From Clostridiaceae bacterium (lineage in GTDB: Bacteria; Bacillota; Clostridia; Lachnospirales; Lachnospiraceae): a DNA stretch of 64,000 bases. Position 1 is the first letter of the stretch; each line of letters opens with the position of its first letter. Of this stretch, positions 44,839 to 55,957 are shown one piece after another. The DNA is taken from positions 97,114-161,113 of the forward strand of contig CAJTGE010000011.1 of assembly GCA_910575795.1 (NCBI GenBank). Reading direction: 5' to 3'. The translations under genes and the position numbers were made by a program. The notes below the pieces were generated by a model that was not told where the DNA came from, made no database searches, and saw only the letters and a program-made list of their open reading frames with translations.

Positions 44839-46155
44839 TTAATCATTCAAAAATCCTTTGTAATTACGAACCAGCATCTGTGATTCTACCGCCTTGATCG
44901 TCTCAAGCACAACTCCGACAATGATAATCAGGGAAGTGCCCCCAAACGACAACTGATTGACAGTAAATAAACCGGATATGATAATCGGAATCAGGCAGAC
45001 CACGATCAGGCCGCACACGCCGATCAGCACAATATAGTTCAGAATATTGTTCAGATAATCAGAGGTCGGCTTGCCGGGACGGATACCCGGTATAAAGCCG
45101 CCGGATTTTTTCATATTATTGGCAACCTCAAGCGGATTAAAAGTGATAGATGTATAGAAATAGGCGAATACAATAATCAGCGCCACATATACCACCATAC
45201 CGATCGAGTAAAACGGCATCTCCGGACGGAACCAGGAGTCAGAGCGCAGCACCATCAGGATCTTCGCTCCGATCGAGCTCGGATCCATCGGGAAAAAGCC
45301 TGCAATCACCACCGGGAAGGACATCAGGGACGAGGCAAAAATAACAGGGATAACGCCTGCTGTGTTTACCTTCAGCGGAATATTGGTGGACTGTCCGCCT
45401 ACCATCTTCCTGCCCTGCATCTTCTTGGAATACTGAACGGGGATGCGCCTCTCGCCGTCCTGAAGAATAATCACAAATACAACCATTGCGAGAATCACGG
45501 CTATAATAATGATCGCGGATACAACCTGTACCGCTACAATCTTCCCGGACAGGAACCGCTCATAGAGCGTGATCATATCATTCGGCATGCTGGAAATAAT
45601 ATTAAACAGCAGAACAATGGATATGCCGTTTCCAACGCCGTGCTCCGTGATCCGCTCGCCTATCCACATCAGCATCGCGCTTCCGGCTGTCATCGTGGCT
45701 ACTGCGACAATCACGCTCATCGCATTGAAATTGAGCAGAAGTCCCCTGCCGCCAAAGCCCACGGACATGGCCACAGACTGCATCAGGGCCAGCCCTACCG
45801 TCAGATAACGCGTATATTCCGCAATCTTTTTTCTTCCGTCCTCACCCTCGCGCTGCATCTCCTCCAGCTTCGGAATCGCAATCGTCAGAAGCTGCATAAT
45901 AATGGAAGATGTGATGTAGGGCGTGATGCTCAATGCGAATACCGACATATTCGTAAGCGAACCGCCGGTAATCGTATTAATGAATCCAAAAGCATCGTTG
46001 GACTGTCTCTCAAACAGTTCTTTAAAAAATGTCGTTTGTACTCCGGGAATCGGCAGTTGTGATCCGATGCGGATCACAATCAGCATAAAGAAGGTATAGA
46101 GAAGCTTCTCCCTGATCTCCTTTATCTTAAATGCATTCTGGAGCGTTTTTAACAT
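44839..46155 (-). CDS. secY: Preprotein translocase subunit SecY
   Basis: The 438-aa pore subunit of the Sec translocon has ten membrane helices, beginning MLKTLQNAFKIKEIREKLLY, with the plug-region motif GSLTNMSVFALSITPYITSS. The later cytoplasmic loops that bind SecA and ribosomes are RIPVQYSKKMQGRKMVGGQS and NPLEVANNMKKSGGFIPGIR. It abuts rplO by 1 bp. Confidence 0.97.
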   Translation of the reverse strand: MLKTLQNAFKIKEIREKLLYTFFMLIVIRIGSQLPIPGVQTTFFKELFERQSNDAFGFINTITGGSLTNMSVFALSITPYITSSIIMQLLTIAIPKLEEMQREGEDGRKKIAEYTRYLTVGLALMQSVAMSVGFGGRGLLLNFNAMSVIVAVATMTAGSAMLMWIGERITEHGVGNGISIVLLFNIISSMPNDMITLYERFLSGKIVAVQVVSAIIIIAVILAMVVFVIILQDGERRIPVQYSKKMQGRKMVGGQSTNIPLKVNTAGVIPVIFASSLMSFPVVIAGFFPMDPSSIGAKILMVLRSDSWFRPEMPFYSIGMVVYVALIIVFAYFYTSITFNPLEVANNMKKSGGFIPGIRPGKPTSDYLNNILNYIVLIGVCGLIVVCLIPIIISGLFTVNQLSFGGTSLIIIVGVVLETIKAVESQMLVRNYKGFLND

Positions 46156-46156
46156 A

Positions 46157-46597
46157 TCAGATCACCTCGCAGGTTCCGCCGGCAGCTTCGATTTTGGCCT
46201 TCGCGCCCTCGCTGACCGCGTCTGTCTTCACTGTCAGTCTCTTTGTCAGCTCGCCGTTGCCAAGAATCTTAACGCCGTCGCGCGGGTTTTTCACAATCCC
46301 TGCTTCCATTAAGGTTTCTACCGTTACTACTGTGTCGTTCTCAAATCTCTCTAAGGCGCTTACATTGATGCCAATGATGGTCTTAGAATTCCGGTTCTTG
46401 AAGCCTCTCTTCGGAATACGTCTGTATAAAGGCATCTGGCCGCCCTCAAACCCCGGTCTCGGAGCTCCGGAACGGGCTTTCTGTCCCTTATGGCCCTTAC
46501 CGGCAGTCTTACCGTTGCCTGAACCGTGCCCACGCCCTCTTCTGAAGCTGTCGCTGTGCTTAGAACCTTCGGCAGGCCGTAAATTAGATAAATCCAT
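46157..46597 (-). CDS. rplO: Ribosomal protein uL15
   Basis: The 146-aa large-subunit protein has the glycine-rich N-terminus ([20 protein letters not shown]) and the L15 signature region [24 protein letters not shown] end. It lies between rpmD and secY. Confidence 0.97.
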   Translation of the reverse strand: MDLSNLRPAEGSKHSDSFRRGRGHGSGNGKTAGKGHKGQKARSGAPRPGFEGGQMPLYRRIPKRGFKNRNSKTIIGINVSALERFENDTVVTVETLMEAGIVKNPRDGVKILGNGELTKRLTVKTDAVSEGAKAKIEAAGGTCEVI

Positions 46598-46618
46598 GAC
46601 TGCACCTCCTTACAAATC

Positions 46619-46801
46619 TTAGCTCTCTTCCACTTTTACCAAGTGCCTTACTCTCTGAATCATTCCCTTAACCGCATCGTTGTTCGGCAGCTCCACTGTC
46701 TTGCCCATCTTTCTAAGGCCAAGGGCCTCGACAGTCGCTTTCTGCTTCGGAACGGCGCCGATAGGAGATTTTACTAACGTGATTTTTAATTTCTCTGCCA
46801 T
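46619..46801 (-). CDS. rpmD: Ribosomal protein uL30
   Basis: The 60-aa protein begins MAEKLKITLVKSPIGAVPKQ and has the conserved GLRKMGKTVELPNNDAVKGM. Standard spc-operon position after rpsE. Confidence 0.97.
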   Translation of the reverse strand: MAEKLKITLVKSPIGAVPKQKATVEALGLRKMGKTVELPNNDAVKGMIQRVRHLVKVEES

Positions 46802-46816
46802 GTCCTCTTCCTCCTA

Positions 46817-47326
46817 TTAGCTCATGATTTCTTCTACCGATTTTCCGCGGAGTTTTGCAACCTCCTCAGGCATCTTGATCTCATTTAAGCCTGCAAGGGT
46901 CGCTAAAACAACGTTCGTCTTATTATTGGAACCTAAGGACTTTGTACGGATATTCTTATATCCCGCAAGCTCCAGCACCGCACGGGCCGGGCCGCCTGCG
47001 ATGATACCGGTACCTTCCGGAGCTCTCTTAAGAAGCACATTGGCGCTTCCGAATTTGCCGTTAAAATCGTGCGGAATGCTGCTGTTGTCATCCAGCGGAA
47101 CCGCCATCAGATTTCTCGCCGCAGCCTCTTTTCCCTTGCGGATCGCTTCCGGAACTTCAGCGGCTTTGCCCATACCTGCTCCAACGTGCCCGTTCTTATC
47201 GCCAACCACGACCAGCGCGGAGAATCTCATGGTACGTCCGCCCTTCACAGTCTTAGATACACGTTTGATTGCCACTACCTTGTCTTCTAATTCGAACTGG
47301 CTGGCATCAATTTTTGTACGTTTCAT
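46817..47326 (-). CDS. rpsE: Ribosomal protein uS5
   Basis: This 169-aa decoding-fidelity protein starts [20 protein letters not shown] at 47326. The conserved double-stranded RNA-binding part [20 protein letters not shown] is present. The frame extends 63 codons upstream but overlaps rplR, so this start is preferred. Confidence 0.96.
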   Translation of the reverse strand: MKRTKIDASQFELEDKVVAIKRVSKTVKGGRTMRFSALVVVGDKNGHVGAGMGKAAEVPEAIRKGKEAAARNLMAVPLDDNSSIPHDFNGKFGSANVLLKRAPEGTGIIAGGPARAVLELAGYKNIRTKSLGSNNKTNVVLATLAGLNEIKMPEEVAKLRGKSVEEIMS

Positions 47327-47345
47327 GTGTATGTTCTCCCTCCTA

Positions 47346-47714
47346 CTAGAATTCCAGACCAGCTTCTCTGGCTGCGTCTGCCAATGCCTGAACCTTACCG
47401 TGATAAATAAATCCGCCTCTGTCAAAAACAACCGTCTTAATTCCCTTTTCCAGAGCCCTCTTTGCAATGACTGTTCCGACGTAAGCCGCCGCCGCCACAT
47501 TGTCCGTCTTCTCAAGCTCAGCCTTTACAGCCTTCTCCGTCGTGGATGCAGCCGCTAACGTAACGCGGGCTGTGTCGTCGATAATCTGGGCATACATATG
47601 ATTATTGCTTCTGAATACTGCTAAACGCGGTCTCTCAGATGTGCCGGAAAAACGATTACGTAATCTGGCGTGCTTTTTCTCGCGGACTTCGCTTCTTGAC
47701 TTTTTGCTAATCAT
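47346..47714 (-). CDS. rplR: Ribosomal protein uL18
   Basis: This 122-aa 5S rRNA-binding protein begins [23 protein letters not shown] 47714 has AGGAG nine bases upstream; a GTG two codons earlier is too close to it. Conserved [14 protein letters not shown] is present. Confidence 0.96.
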   Translation of the reverse strand: MISKKSRSEVREKKHARLRNRFSGTSERPRLAVFRSNNHMYAQIIDDTARVTLAAASTTEKAVKAELEKTDNVAAAAYVGTVIAKRALEKGIKTVVFDRGGFIYHGKVQALADAAREAGLEF

Positions 47715-47731
47715 CTTCACACACTCCTTAA

Positions 47732-48274
47732 TTATTTCTTACCAGTCTTACCGACTTTACGTCTGATAACCTCATCAGCATATTTAATGCCCTTGCCCTT
47801 ATAAGGCTCAGGTCTTCTCTTATCCCGGATCTCAGCGGCGTACTGTCCGACCTTCTCCTTGCTGATTCCCTTAACGGTGATCTTGTTCTGGCCCTCCAGA
47901 ACCGTCTCAATGCCCTCGGGATCCTCCATCTCAACCGGATGGGAGTAGCCTAAGTTCAGCGTGAGCTTCTTGCCCTGCTTGGAAGCCCTGTAACCGACGC
48001 CGTTTACTTCCAGAACCTTCTCATAACCCTCGGTAACGCCGTGAACCATGTTGTTAATCAATGTCCTGGTCAGGCCGTGTAAGGATTTCATCCTCTTTAA
48101 ATCGTTCGGTCTTGAAACGACGATATGGCCGTCCTCTTCCTTGATTTCCATCTCCGGAGCCAGCGCTCTCTCAAGCGTTCCCTTCGGTCCTTTTACAGTC
48201 ACTACATTATTTTCTGCGATTGTTACAGTTACTCCTGCCGGAATCGCAACTGGCATTCTTCCGATACGTGACAT
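47732..48274 (-). CDS. rplF: Ribosomal protein uL6
   Basis: The 180-aa protein has two homologous domains, beginning [20 protein letters not shown] and ending with the signature [20 protein letters not shown] near the C-terminus. Confidence 0.97.
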   Translation of the reverse strand: MSRIGRMPVAIPAGVTVTIAENNVVTVKGPKGTLERALAPEMEIKEEDGHIVVSRPNDLKRMKSLHGLTRTLINNMVHGVTEGYEKVLEVNGVGYRASKQGKKLTLNLGYSHPVEMEDPEGIETVLEGQNKITVKGISKEKVGQYAAEIRDKRRPEPYKGKGIKYADEVIRRKVGKTGKK

Positions 48275-48335
48275 GCCTGTTCCCTCCTACTTAAATTCTC
48301 GGAGAAGCCGTCCGCGGCTTCTCTGTTTTCAGTGT

Positions 48336-48737
48336 TTACCAGACGAAGGCCAATACCTCTCCGCCTACGCCCAGCTCTCTGGCCGTTTTGTCTGTGATCA
48401 CGCCCTGGTTTGTGGAAACAATCGCCACGCCTAAGCCGCCCAGAACCTTCGGCATCTCATCCTTATTCGCATACACGCGAAGACCCGGCTTGGAGATTCT
48501 CTTAAGCCCGGAAATGATCTTCTCGTTCTTGTCCTTGCCATACTTTAACTCAATGCGAATCGTCTTAAAGCTGCCGTCCTCAACGATGTCATATTTCTTA
48601 ATATATCCTTCTTTCAAAAGGATATCAGCGATTGCTAATTTCATTTTGGAAGACGGAATATCTACTGTATCATGTTTCCTAATATTTGCATTGCGGATTC
48701 TTGTCAGCATATCTGCAATCGGATCGCTCATAGTCAT
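48336..48737 (-). CDS. rpsH: Ribosomal protein uS8
   Basis: This 133-aa central-domain 16S rRNA binder begins [26 protein letters not shown] lies ten bases before ATG 48737. The C-terminal signature VIDSTNQG-type sequence reads [20 protein letters not shown]. Confidence 0.96.
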   Translation of the reverse strand: MTMSDPIADMLTRIRNANIRKHDTVDIPSSKMKLAIADILLKEGYIKKYDIVEDGSFKTIRIELKYGKDKNEKIISGLKRISKPGLRVYANKDEMPKVLGGLGVAIVSTNQGVITDKTARELGVGGEVLAFVW

Positions 48738-48834
48738 CTTGAGTTTGCCTCCTTTTCTTTTTATCAAGTTTCTGCAGCCACACCCAAAAGCATCGCTTTC
48801 CGGTGCAACAAAGGTCCATTCCGCACGCCAGATC

Positions 48835-49020
48835 TTACCAACTGGCCTTCTTTACGCCCGGGATTTCACCTTTATAGGCTAACTCACGGAAACAAATACG
48901 GCAGATGCCATATTTTCTTAAATACGCATGTGGACGGCCACAAATCCTGCAGCGGTTGTATTCTCTGGTGGAGAATTTTGCCGGACGCTGCTGTTTAATC
49001 TTCATCGAAGTCTTAGCCAT
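48835..49020 (-). CDS. rpsN: Ribosomal protein uS14, zinc type
   Basis: The 61-aa short S14 has two Cys-X2-Cys zinc pairs ([20 protein letters not shown]). This is the zinc-dependent type Z form common in Firmicutes. It lies between rplE and rpsH. Confidence 0.97.
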   Translation of the reverse strand: MAKTSMKIKQQRPAKFSTREYNRCRICGRPHAYLRKYGICRICFRELAYKGEIPGVKKASW

Positions 49021-49035
49021 TGATAAATCCTCCTA

Positions 49036-49575
49036 TTATTTCGCGAACGGCATGTTGAACAGCGTCAGCAGTTCACGCGCCTCTTCATCAGTCTTTGCAG
49101 TGGTTACGAAGATGACATCCATGCCTCTCACCTTATCAACCTTATCGTACTCGATCTCCGGGAAGATAAGCTGCTCTTTGATACCAAGGGCATAGTTGCC
49201 TCTGCCGTCAAATGCATTCGGGTTTACACCGCGGAAGTCTCTTACACGCGGAAGCGCCAGGTTGATCAGGCGGTCTGCAAACTCATACATCTTCTCGCCG
49301 CGCAGCGTCACCTTACATCCGATTGCCATGCCCTCTCTGATCTTGAAGTTTGCAACGGATTTCTTAGCCTTTGTCAGAACTGCCTTCTGGCCTGTGATAA
49401 TCTCCATATCCCTTACGGCAGAGTCCAGAACCTTAGCGTTCTCTTTCGCCTCGCCGACACCCATGTTGACAACAATCTTCTCAAGCTTCGGCACTTCCAT
49501 AACGTTTTTATATCCGAATTTTTTAACCATAGCGTCTACGATCTCGCTACGGTATATCTCCTTTAATCTGGCCAA
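49036..49575 (-). CDS. rplE: Ribosomal protein uL5
   Basis: This 179-aa 5S rRNA-binding protein begins [20 protein letters not shown] and contains [20 protein letters not shown] and the [20 protein letters not shown] stretch. Confidence 0.97.
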   Translation of the reverse strand: MARLKEIYRSEIVDAMVKKFGYKNVMEVPKLEKIVVNMGVGEAKENAKVLDSAVRDMEIITGQKAVLTKAKKSVANFKIREGMAIGCKVTLRGEKMYEFADRLINLALPRVRDFRGVNPNAFDGRGNYALGIKEQLIFPEIEYDKVDKVRGMDVIFVTTAKTDEEARELLTLFNMPFAK

Positions 49576-49598
49576 CTCAAACGTTCCTCCTCTCCGTA

Positions 49599-49913
49599 TT
49601 AATCAATCACCTTACCGGTTGCCCTTGCAACGCGGACCTTTTTGCCATCTCTTACCTCAAAGCCGACTTTCGTCGTCTTCCCGTCAACCATCAGCATTAC
49701 GTTGGAAATATGGATCGGGCCCTCCTGGTGGATGATGCCGCCCTGCTGATTCACCGGAGAGGGTTTGGTATGCTTTGTGATCATGTTGCAACCCTCTACG
49801 AGAACGGTGTTCTTCTTTAAATTAACGGAAAGAATCTTTCCGGATTTATCTTTGTCCTTGCCTGTAATAACCTTTACCAGGTCGCCTTTTTTAATTTTAT
49901 GCACAGTCGCCAC
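49599..49913 (-). CDS. rplX: Ribosomal protein uL24
   Basis: This 104-aa KOW-domain assembly initiator begins [20 protein letters not shown] and includes [20 protein letters not shown]. Confidence 0.97.
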   Translation of the reverse strand: MATVHKIKKGDLVKVITGKDKDKSGKILSVNLKKNTVLVEGCNMITKHTKPSPVNQQGGIIHQEGPIHISNVMLMVDGKTTKVGFEVRDGKKVRVARATGKVID

Positions 49914-49916
49914 CTC

Positions 49917-50285
49917 CTACAGCACTTCCGGAGCCAGGGAAACAATCTTCATGAACTGTTTCTCACGCAGCTCTCTCGCCACCGGCCCAAAGATACGGGT
50001 TCCTCTCGGATTCTTGTCATCCTTGATGATAACAGCCGCGTTCTCGTCGAACTTAATATAGGAACCGTCCTTACGGCGCGCGCCCTTCACAGTGCGTACA
50101 ACAACCGCCTTTACAACGTCGCCCTTCTTTACAACACCGCCTGGCGTTGCATCTTTAACGCTGGCAACAATAATATCGCCAATATTCGCATATCTTCTTG
50201 TAGAACCGCCCATCACGCGGATACAGAGTAATTCTTTAGCACCGGTATTGTCGGCAACCCTTAATCTGCTCTCCTGCTGAATCAT
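49917..50285 (-). CDS. rplN: Ribosomal protein uL14
   Basis: This 122-aa protein begins [20 protein letters not shown] and has the L14 signature region [20 protein letters not shown]. Confidence 0.97.
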   Translation of the reverse strand: MIQQESRLRVADNTGAKELLCIRVMGGSTRRYANIGDIIVASVKDATPGGVVKKGDVVKAVVVRTVKGARRKDGSYIKFDENAAVIIKDDKNPRGTRIFGPVARELREKQFMKIVSLAPEVL

Positions 50286-50312
50286 GCCAATACTCCTTTC
50301 TGATTTCCGAAA

Positions 50313-50567
50313 TTATCTGGCCTTCTCGATAATCTCGACAAGCCTCCATCTCTTATCCTTGGATAATGGCCTTGTCTCCATCACCTTTACGGTATCGCCG
50401 ATACCACACTCGTTCTTCTCGTCGTGTGCTTTTAATTTATATGTCTTTTTAACAATCTTACCGATTAAAGGATGTTTTACATGGTTCTCGATAGCAACTA
50501 CAATGGTCTTATCCATTTTATCGCTTACGACTTTACCAGTACGTGTCTTTCTAAGATTTCTTTCCAC
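50313..50567 (-). CDS. rpsQ: Ribosomal protein uS17
   Basis: This 84-aa OB-fold 16S rRNA binder begins [20 protein letters not shown] and has the signature [20 protein letters not shown]. Confidence 0.97.
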   Translation of the reverse strand: MERNLRKTRTGKVVSDKMDKTIVVAIENHVKHPLIGKIVKKTYKLKAHDEKNECGIGDTVKVMETRPLSKDKRWRLVEIIEKAR

Positions 50568-50645
50568 GGTAGATATCTCCTTTCCCTATGTTTTAGGAAT
50601 CCAATCTATATTAAAATGATCCTTGCCAGTGAAACCGCTTCCGGA

Positions 50646-50855
50646 CTACTCAGCCTTCTGTGTGATCACGGTCTGAATGCGGGCGATATTTCTGCGAACC
50701 TCTTTGATGCGGCTCGTATTATCAAGCTGGTTGGTTGCATTCTGAAATCTTAAGTTGAAAAGCTCTTTCTTAGCAGCTACTAATTCTTCATTCAATTCTG
50801 CAGCTGATTTTGCCTTTAAATCTTCTACATACTTATTAATTTTCACTGTTATCAC
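50646..50855 (-). CDS. rpmC: Ribosomal protein uL29
   Basis: This 69-aa exit-tunnel protein is a two-helix hairpin ([40 protein letters not shown]). Its start overlaps the rplP end by 20 bp, coupling their translation. Confidence 0.96.
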   Translation of the reverse strand: MITVKINKYVEDLKAKSAAELNEELVAAKKELFNLRFQNATNQLDNTSRIKEVRRNIARIQTVITQKAE

Positions 50856-51273
50856 CGCCTTCTAAATCTGCTTTAGACGCAATCTTACACTTGCAGGGAA
50901 GCTTGTGCATGGCAAGACGAAGCGCCTCTCTGGCCGTCTCCTCTGGTACACCTGCGATCTCGAATAACACGCGGCCCGGTTTTACAACCGCTACCCAGTA
51001 TTCGAGAGAGCCTTTACCGGAACCCATACGAGTCTCAGCCGGCTTAGCGGTAACCGGCTTATCCGGGAAAATCTTGATCCATACTTTACCGCCACGTTTG
51101 ATATAACGGGTCATGGCAACACGGGCTGCCTCTATCTGATTGGACTTAATCCAGCACGGCTCCGTAGCGACTAAACCAAATTCTCCATAGTTGATCATAT
51201 TGCCTCTTGTGGCCTTGCCCGCCATGGAACCACGGAACTGTTTACGACGCTTTACTCTTTTCGGCATTAACAT
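50836..51273 (-). CDS. rplP: Ribosomal protein uL16
   Basis: This 145-aa A-site-region protein begins [20 protein letters not shown]. The ATG at 51273 overlaps the rpsC stop (TAATG); an ATG two codons on gives the more usual start MPKRVKRR. Confidence 0.96.
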   Translation of the reverse strand: MLMPKRVKRRKQFRGSMAGKATRGNMINYGEFGLVATEPCWIKSNQIEAARVAMTRYIKRGGKVWIKIFPDKPVTAKPAETRMGSGKGSLEYWVAVVKPGRVLFEIAGVPEETAREALRLAMHKLPCKCKIASKADLEGGDNSEN

Positions 51274-51929
51274 TATTTATCGCTCCCTTCCTTATTTCCC
51301 TTAGCAGGAAGTACCTCGCCCTTGTAGATCCAAACCTTAACGCCAGTCTTGCCGTAGGTTGTATCTGCCTCTGCGAAACCATAGTCAATATCTGCTCTTA
51401 ATGTCTGAAGCGGGATTGTGCCCTCGCTGTAGAACTCGGTGCGGGCAATATCAGCGCCGCCGAGACGTCCGGATACGGATGCCTTAATGCCCTTGGCTCC
51501 GGCCTTCATGCTACGGCCCATAGCGGATTTCACGGCGCGGCGGAAGGACACGCGGTTCTCAAGCTGCTGCGCAATATTCTCTGCCACAAGCTGCGCGTCT
51601 CTGTCCGGACGCTTTACCTCTTTGATGTCCACAAACACCTTCCTGGCTGTCAGCTTCTGAATCTGCGCCTTTGTCTTCTCAATCTCAGCGCCGCCCTTGC
51701 CGATCACAACGCCGGGCTTTGCGGTGTAGATGATGATCTTTACTTTATCGGATGCGCGTTCGATCTCGATCTTGGAGATGCCTGCGCTGAATAATTTCTT
51801 CTTTAAAAATGTTCTGATCTTGTGATCCTCAACCAGGTTATCAGCAAAATCAGCTTCCGCATACCATCTGGAATCCCAATCCTTAATAACGCCGACTCTC
51901 AAGCCGTGTGGATTAACCTTCTGTCCCAT
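51273..51929 (-). CDS. rpsC: Ribosomal protein uS3
   Basis: The 218-aa head protein begins [20 protein letters not shown]. It has the KH domain ([20 protein letters not shown]) that contacts mRNA entry and the C-terminal signature [20 protein letters not shown]. Confidence 0.97.
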   Translation of the reverse strand: MGQKVNPHGLRVGVIKDWDSRWYAEADFADNLVEDHKIRTFLKKKLFSAGISKIEIERASDKVKIIIYTAKPGVVIGKGGAEIEKTKAQIQKLTARKVFVDIKEVKRPDRDAQLVAENIAQQLENRVSFRRAVKSAMGRSMKAGAKGIKASVSGRLGGADIARTEFYSEGTIPLQTLRADIDYGFAEADTTYGKTGVKVWIYKGEVLPAKGNKEGSDK

Positions 51930-51940
51930 ATTTGCCTCCT

Positions 51941-52327
51941 TTATTTCTCATCAAGCACAACTGTGATGTGGCTCATTCTCTTCTCGATCCTGTAAGCTCT
52001 GCCCTGTGCTCTCGGTTTTACTCTCTTCATGGTCGGCCCTTTATTCGCATAGCACTCGGCTACGTAAAGGTTTTCCCTGTCCATCTGATTGTTGTTCTCA
52101 GCATTTGCGATGGCTGATTCGAGTAATTTTTTGATTAAAGTAGAAGCATATCTGGGATTGTAAGTTACAATACCGAGCGCTGTCTCAACATCCTTGCCTC
52201 TGATGGCGTCCAATACGAAACATGCTTTCTGAACAGATACTCTGGCGTAAGACAGCTTTGCTGACGGTCTCGTATCCTTCTGAGCATTTCTTTCTCTCTT
52301 AATCTGGGATCTATGTCCTTTAGCCAT
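51941..52327 (-). CDS. rplV: Ribosomal protein uL22
   Basis: This 128-aa exit-tunnel protein has [20 protein letters not shown] and the C-terminal [20 protein letters not shown] signature. Confidence 0.97.
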   Translation of the reverse strand: MAKGHRSQIKRERNAQKDTRPSAKLSYARVSVQKACFVLDAIRGKDVETALGIVTYNPRYASTLIKKLLESAIANAENNNQMDRENLYVAECYANKGPTMKRVKPRAQGRAYRIEKRMSHITVVLDEK

Positions 52328-52357
52328 TGGTGAAACCCTCCTTTCAAAAGCCTAAAA

Positions 52358-52639
52358 TTACTTACGGCCTGCCTTCTTCTCGTCTTTTCCATGGCCTCTG
52401 TAGGTTCTTGTGGCCACAAACTCGCCGAGCTTATGTCCAACCATGTCCTCCGTAATGTATACCGGAACGTGTTTTCTGCCATCATGAACTGCGATTGTAT
52501 GTCCAACCATCTGCGGGAAGATTGTGGAACGGCGGGACCAGGTTTTGATAACCTGTTTCTGTCCTGCTGCGTTCATTGCATCCACCTTCTTTAAAAGGTG
52601 AGCGTCTGCAAACGGTCCTTTTTTTAATGAACGACCCAT
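52358..52639 (-). CDS. rpsS: Ribosomal protein uS19
   Basis: This 93-aa protein begins [20 protein letters not shown] and has the signature [20 protein letters not shown]. Confidence 0.97.
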   Translation of the reverse strand: MGRSLKKGPFADAHLLKKVDAMNAAGQKQVIKTWSRRSTIFPQMVGHTIAVHDGRKHVPVYITEDMVGHKLGEFVATRTYRGHGKDEKKAGRK

Positions 52640-52656
52640 TGATATACCTCCTTAGA

Positions 52657-53496
52657 TTACTGCTTACCGTTTCTTCTTCTTACGATCAACTTGTTCGACT
52701 GCTTATTCTTCTTTCTGGTCTTTAAGCCAAGAGCAGGTTTGCCCCAGGGCGTGCACGGACCCGGACGGCCGATACCGGTCTTTCCTTCGCCGCCGCCATG
52801 CGGATGGTCGTTCGGGTTCATAACCGAACCGCGGACCGTAGGACGGATACCCATGTGACGTTTTCTTCCTGCCTTACCGATGTTGATCAGGTTGTGATCG
52901 CCGTTTCCGACAACGCCAACGGTTGCGCGGCAGATGATCGGAACCATTCTCATCTCGCCGGACGGTAATCTGAGGGTTGCATATTTTCCTTCTTTTGCCA
53001 TTAACTGAGCGGTATTCCCTGCGGAACGCACGAGCTGACCGCCCTTGCCCGGATAGAGCTCAATATTGTGAATCTGCGCGCCGACCGGAATATCGGAAAG
53101 CGGAAGGCAGTTTCCAACCTTCGCCTCTGCCTGCGGGCCGCTCATAACCTTCATGCCAACCTGTAAACCGGCCGGGGCAAGGATATAAGCCTTCTCGCCG
53201 TCTGCATAGCAGATCAGGGCGATGTTCGCGCTTCTGTTCGGATCGTACTCAATTGCCTGTACGGTTGCCGGAATGCCGTCTTTTTTATTTCTCTTAAAAT
53301 CAATGATTCTGTATTTTCTTCTGGAGCCGCCTCCGCGGTGCCTTACTGTGATTTTGCCCTGATTATTACGGCCGGCGTTCTTCTTTAAAGATACCACTAA
53401 GGATTTCTCTGGTGTCGTCTTCGTAATCTCAGAGAAATCAGAGCCGGTCATATGTCTCCTGGAAGGTGTATATGGGGTGTATGTTTTGATTCCCAT
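52657..53496 (-). CDS. rplB: Ribosomal protein uL2
   Basis: The 279-aa peptidyl-transferase-region protein begins [20 protein letters not shown]. The conserved histidine region [20 protein letters not shown] is intact. ATG 53496 follows AAAGGAGTTAGAGTC; a start seven codons upstream is less likely. Confidence 0.96.
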   Translation of the reverse strand: MGIKTYTPYTPSRRHMTGSDFSEITKTTPEKSLVVSLKKNAGRNNQGKITVRHRGGGSRRKYRIIDFKRNKKDGIPATVQAIEYDPNRSANIALICYADGEKAYILAPAGLQVGMKVMSGPQAEAKVGNCLPLSDIPVGAQIHNIELYPGKGGQLVRSAGNTAQLMAKEGKYATLRLPSGEMRMVPIICRATVGVVGNGDHNLINIGKAGRKRHMGIRPTVRGSVMNPNDHPHGGGEGKTGIGRPGPCTPWGKPALGLKTRKKNKQSNKLIVRRRNGKQ

Positions 53497-53589
53497 GACT
53501 CTAACTCCTTTCGTCAACGCCTCCTGGCGTTTCTAAAAACGTTATCGCGGCATAGGGTTCGCCGCTGCTTCCTGCAATTTTGCCGCGGC

Positions 53590-53889
53590 CTACAGGCCCG
53601 CGAAAATCTCGATCTCCTTGCTGTCTGCCGTAAGCTGGACAATCGCCTTTTTGGTCTTCGCCGTTTTTCCGAAGGTCATGCCGCGTCTCTTGGTCTTGCC
53701 GTCCAGATTCATGGTATTAACCTTCTCAACCTTTGTTCCGGGGAACATCTTCTCAACCGCCTCTTTGATCATGGACTTGTTCGCTTCTGTGTGAACTAAA
53801 AAGGTATATTTCCTCTCGTTCATCGCGTTCATGCTCTTCTCGGTCACAACCGGCTTGAGGATTACGTCGTAGTACTGAATGTTTGCCAT
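53590..53889 (-). CDS. rplW: Ribosomal protein uL23
   Basis: This 99-aa protein, the docking site for trigger factor and SRP at the tunnel exit, begins [20 protein letters not shown]. It overlaps rplD by one base. Confidence 0.96.
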   Translation of the reverse strand: MANIQYYDVILKPVVTEKSMNAMNERKYTFLVHTEANKSMIKEAVEKMFPGTKVEKVNTMNLDGKTKRRGMTFGKTAKTKKAIVQLTADSKEIEIFAGL

Positions 53890-54509
53890 TATGCATACAC
53901 CTCCTCGATAGAAGCCACAGCGGCCTTGGTCGCCACTACCGTGCTGTATTTTAAGATATCGTATACGTTGATGGTGCCCGCTGAAGCTGTCTTAACGGTC
54001 GGGATGTTTCTCGCGGATAATACGGTGTTCCTGCAACCCTCGTCCAGTACAACCAGCGCCTTGTCAATCTTTAAATTGTTCATGACAGACACGAATTTCT
54101 TTGTCTTGATCTCGTCAAAATTCATGGCGTCAACAACAATGAATTTATTCTCGTTCACTCTGCTCGTCAGGGCGGATTTTAATGCGGCCCTCTTTTCCTT
54201 CTTATTCAGACGGATGGTGTAGTCGCGCGGAGTCGGGGCAAATACCACGCCGCCGCCCTTCCACTGGGGCGCTCTCGTTGAACCCTGCCTTGCATGTCCG
54301 GTTCCTTTCTGTCTCCACGGTTTTCTTCCGCCGCCGGAAACTTCGGAACGTGTTTTTGCCTTCTGTGTTCCCTGACGCTTGTTGGCGAGCTGCGCCACAA
54401 CAGCCATGTGAACCAGATGTTCGTTTACTTCTACACCGAATACGGCGTCATTTAACTCTAATGTGCCGACTTCGTTGCCTTCCATATTGAAAACAGATAC
54501 GTTTGCCAT
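53889..54509 (-). CDS. rplD: Ribosomal protein uL4
   Basis: This 206-aa protein lines the exit tunnel through its loop [20 protein letters not shown]. In several bacteria L4 regulates the S10 operon, which is relevant to the structured leader at 55720-55822. Confidence 0.97.
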   Translation of the reverse strand: MANVSVFNMEGNEVGTLELNDAVFGVEVNEHLVHMAVVAQLANKRQGTQKAKTRSEVSGGGRKPWRQKGTGHARQGSTRAPQWKGGGVVFAPTPRDYTIRLNKKEKRAALKSALTSRVNENKFIVVDAMNFDEIKTKKFVSVMNNLKIDKALVVLDEGCRNTVLSARNIPTVKTASAGTINVYDILKYSTVVATKAAVASIEEVYA

Positions 54510-54538
54510 CTGTATGTTCCTCCTTTCCTGTAAAAACC

Positions 54539-55174
54539 CTATTTGCCGGCCTTTACTGTCTCTTTGATTGTTACTAAGGATTTCTTAGGTCCGGGTACAG
54601 AGCCCTTGATGAGGATGAGGTTATTGTCAGCATCCACTCTCACAATCTGCAGATTCTGAACCGTAACTCTCTCATGCCCCATGTGGCCCGGCATTCCTTT
54701 ACCCTTGAACACGCGTCCGGGTGTGGTAGCGGAACCGTTGGAACCCTGATGACGATGGAATTTGGAACCGTGTGTCATAGGTCCTCTGTGCTGGCCATGT
54801 CTCTTGATAGCGCCCTGAAAGCCCTTACCTTTAGAGATGGCAGTCGCATCAACCTTGTCGCCCGCAGCAAAGATATCCGCCTTGATCTCGTCCTTAACGG
54901 AATATTCCTCGGCGTTCTCAAGACAAAACTCTCTCACATATCTCTTGTACGAAACGCCCGCCTTGTCAAAATGTCCTTTTACCGGCTTGTTCACAAGCTT
55001 CTCTCTCTTGTCAACAAAACCAACCTGTACTGCTTTGTAGCCGTCATTCTCCTCTGTCTTAACCTGTGTCACCACACACGGTCCTGCCTGAAGGACGGTT
55101 ACCGGAGTCAACACTCCATCTTCGTTGAAGATTTGAGTCATTCCGACTTTGGTAGCTAAAATCGCTTTCTTCAT
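54539..55174 (-). CDS. rplC: Ribosomal protein uL3
   Basis: This 211-aa protein begins [20 protein letters not shown] and has the L3 signature [20 protein letters not shown] near residue 140. The 153-bp gap to rpsJ contains a GAAAGCC/GGCTTTC hairpin and no gene. Confidence 0.97.
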   Translation of the reverse strand: MKKAILATKVGMTQIFNEDGVLTPVTVLQAGPCVVTQVKTEENDGYKAVQVGFVDKREKLVNKPVKGHFDKAGVSYKRYVREFCLENAEEYSVKDEIKADIFAAGDKVDATAISKGKGFQGAIKRHGQHRGPMTHGSKFHRHQGSNGSATTPGRVFKGKGMPGHMGHERVTVQNLQIVRVDADNNLILIKGSVPGPKKSLVTIKETVKAGK

Positions 55175-55327
55175 TTTTTGACCTCCTGTCTTTTTCTACA
55201 GCGGAACGCGCTTTGCACATGTGCTCCCCGCGCTCATCCTAGAACAGTCCAGAACCGAAAGCCGCCGGCTTTCTATGTCTATCTAAACCTTTTAGGATTT
55301 GCATGAATTATAAGCCGCTTTGGCTGC

Positions 55328-55645
55328 TTATTTCGCCTTCATCTTTACGTTGATGCAAACGCCAGCCGGCATCTCCAGTCTCTGCAATGCATCCACTGTC
55401 TTCTGGCTGGGGGCAATGATGTCAATGAGCCTCTTATGTGTTCTCTGCTCAAACTGCTCTCTCGAATCTTTATACTTATGAACTGCTCTTAAAATGGTCA
55501 CTACCTCTTTCTTCGTCGGCAGCGGCACCGGCCCGCTCACTTTCGCTCCGTTTTTCTTTACCGTCTCAATGATCTTTGCAGCGGACTGGTCTACCAACTG
55601 GTGATCATAAGCCTTCAATGTGATTCTCATAACTTGACTTGCCAT
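55328..55645 (-). CDS. rpsJ: Ribosomal protein uS10 (NusE)
   Basis: This 105-aa protein has a dual role in the 30S head and in transcription antitermination with NusB. It begins [20 protein letters not shown]; Met6 gives the more usual start. AAAAGGAGGCGAC precedes the gene. It is the first gene of the cluster. Confidence 0.97.
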   Translation of the reverse strand: MASQVMRITLKAYDHQLVDQSAAKIIETVKKNGAKVSGPVPLPTKKEVVTILRAVHKYKDSREQFEQRTHKRLIDIIAPSQKTVDALQRLEMPAGVCINVKMKAK

Positions 55646-55719
55646 AAAAAAAGTCGCCTCCTTTTCGTACTACACGATAGAACTGCTCTCTGCAATCGTT
55701 CTACCGCCATAAATAAGCA

Positions 55720-55822
55720 CGACAAGCGGTGACTGTACACATGTCCGTGTGTGTCCCTGCGGGATATACACGAAATCCCCTGGTTCGGGGGATATCCTTT
55801 GAAATTGTACAGTGACTTGTCG
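55720..55822 (-). promoter_or_regulatory. Structured S10-operon leader RNA
   Basis: On the minus strand, GACAAGTCACTGTACA pairs with TGTACAGTCACCGCTTGTC, closing a domain of about 100 nt. Inside are a hairpin ATCCCC-CGAACCA-GGGGAT and a smaller GTGTATATCCC/GGGACACACAC stem. It lies about 75 nt upstream of rpsJ and inside its transcript. Such a closed multi-branch leader before rpsJ fits ribosomal-protein autoregulation. Confidence 0.65.
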
Positions 55823-55928
55823 CCAGTTTCCTAACTTGACATTCGCTCCGCGGAAAACCTGTTTCTTCTATATAATATATAGGGAACAGCAACCTCACGC
55901 TTCATTGCTATCATGCCACAGCTTTGAT

Positions 55929-55957
55929 AGCATATCACATTTTTTGGGGGATTGCAA
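55929..55957 (-). promoter_or_regulatory. Promoter of the S10 cluster
   Basis: On the minus strand, TTGCAA (55957-55952), a 17-bp spacer and TATGCT (55934-55929). The predicted start would give a leader of about 275 nt. A TGCTATCA/TGATAGCA hairpin overlaps the -10 region and start. Confidence 0.6.
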
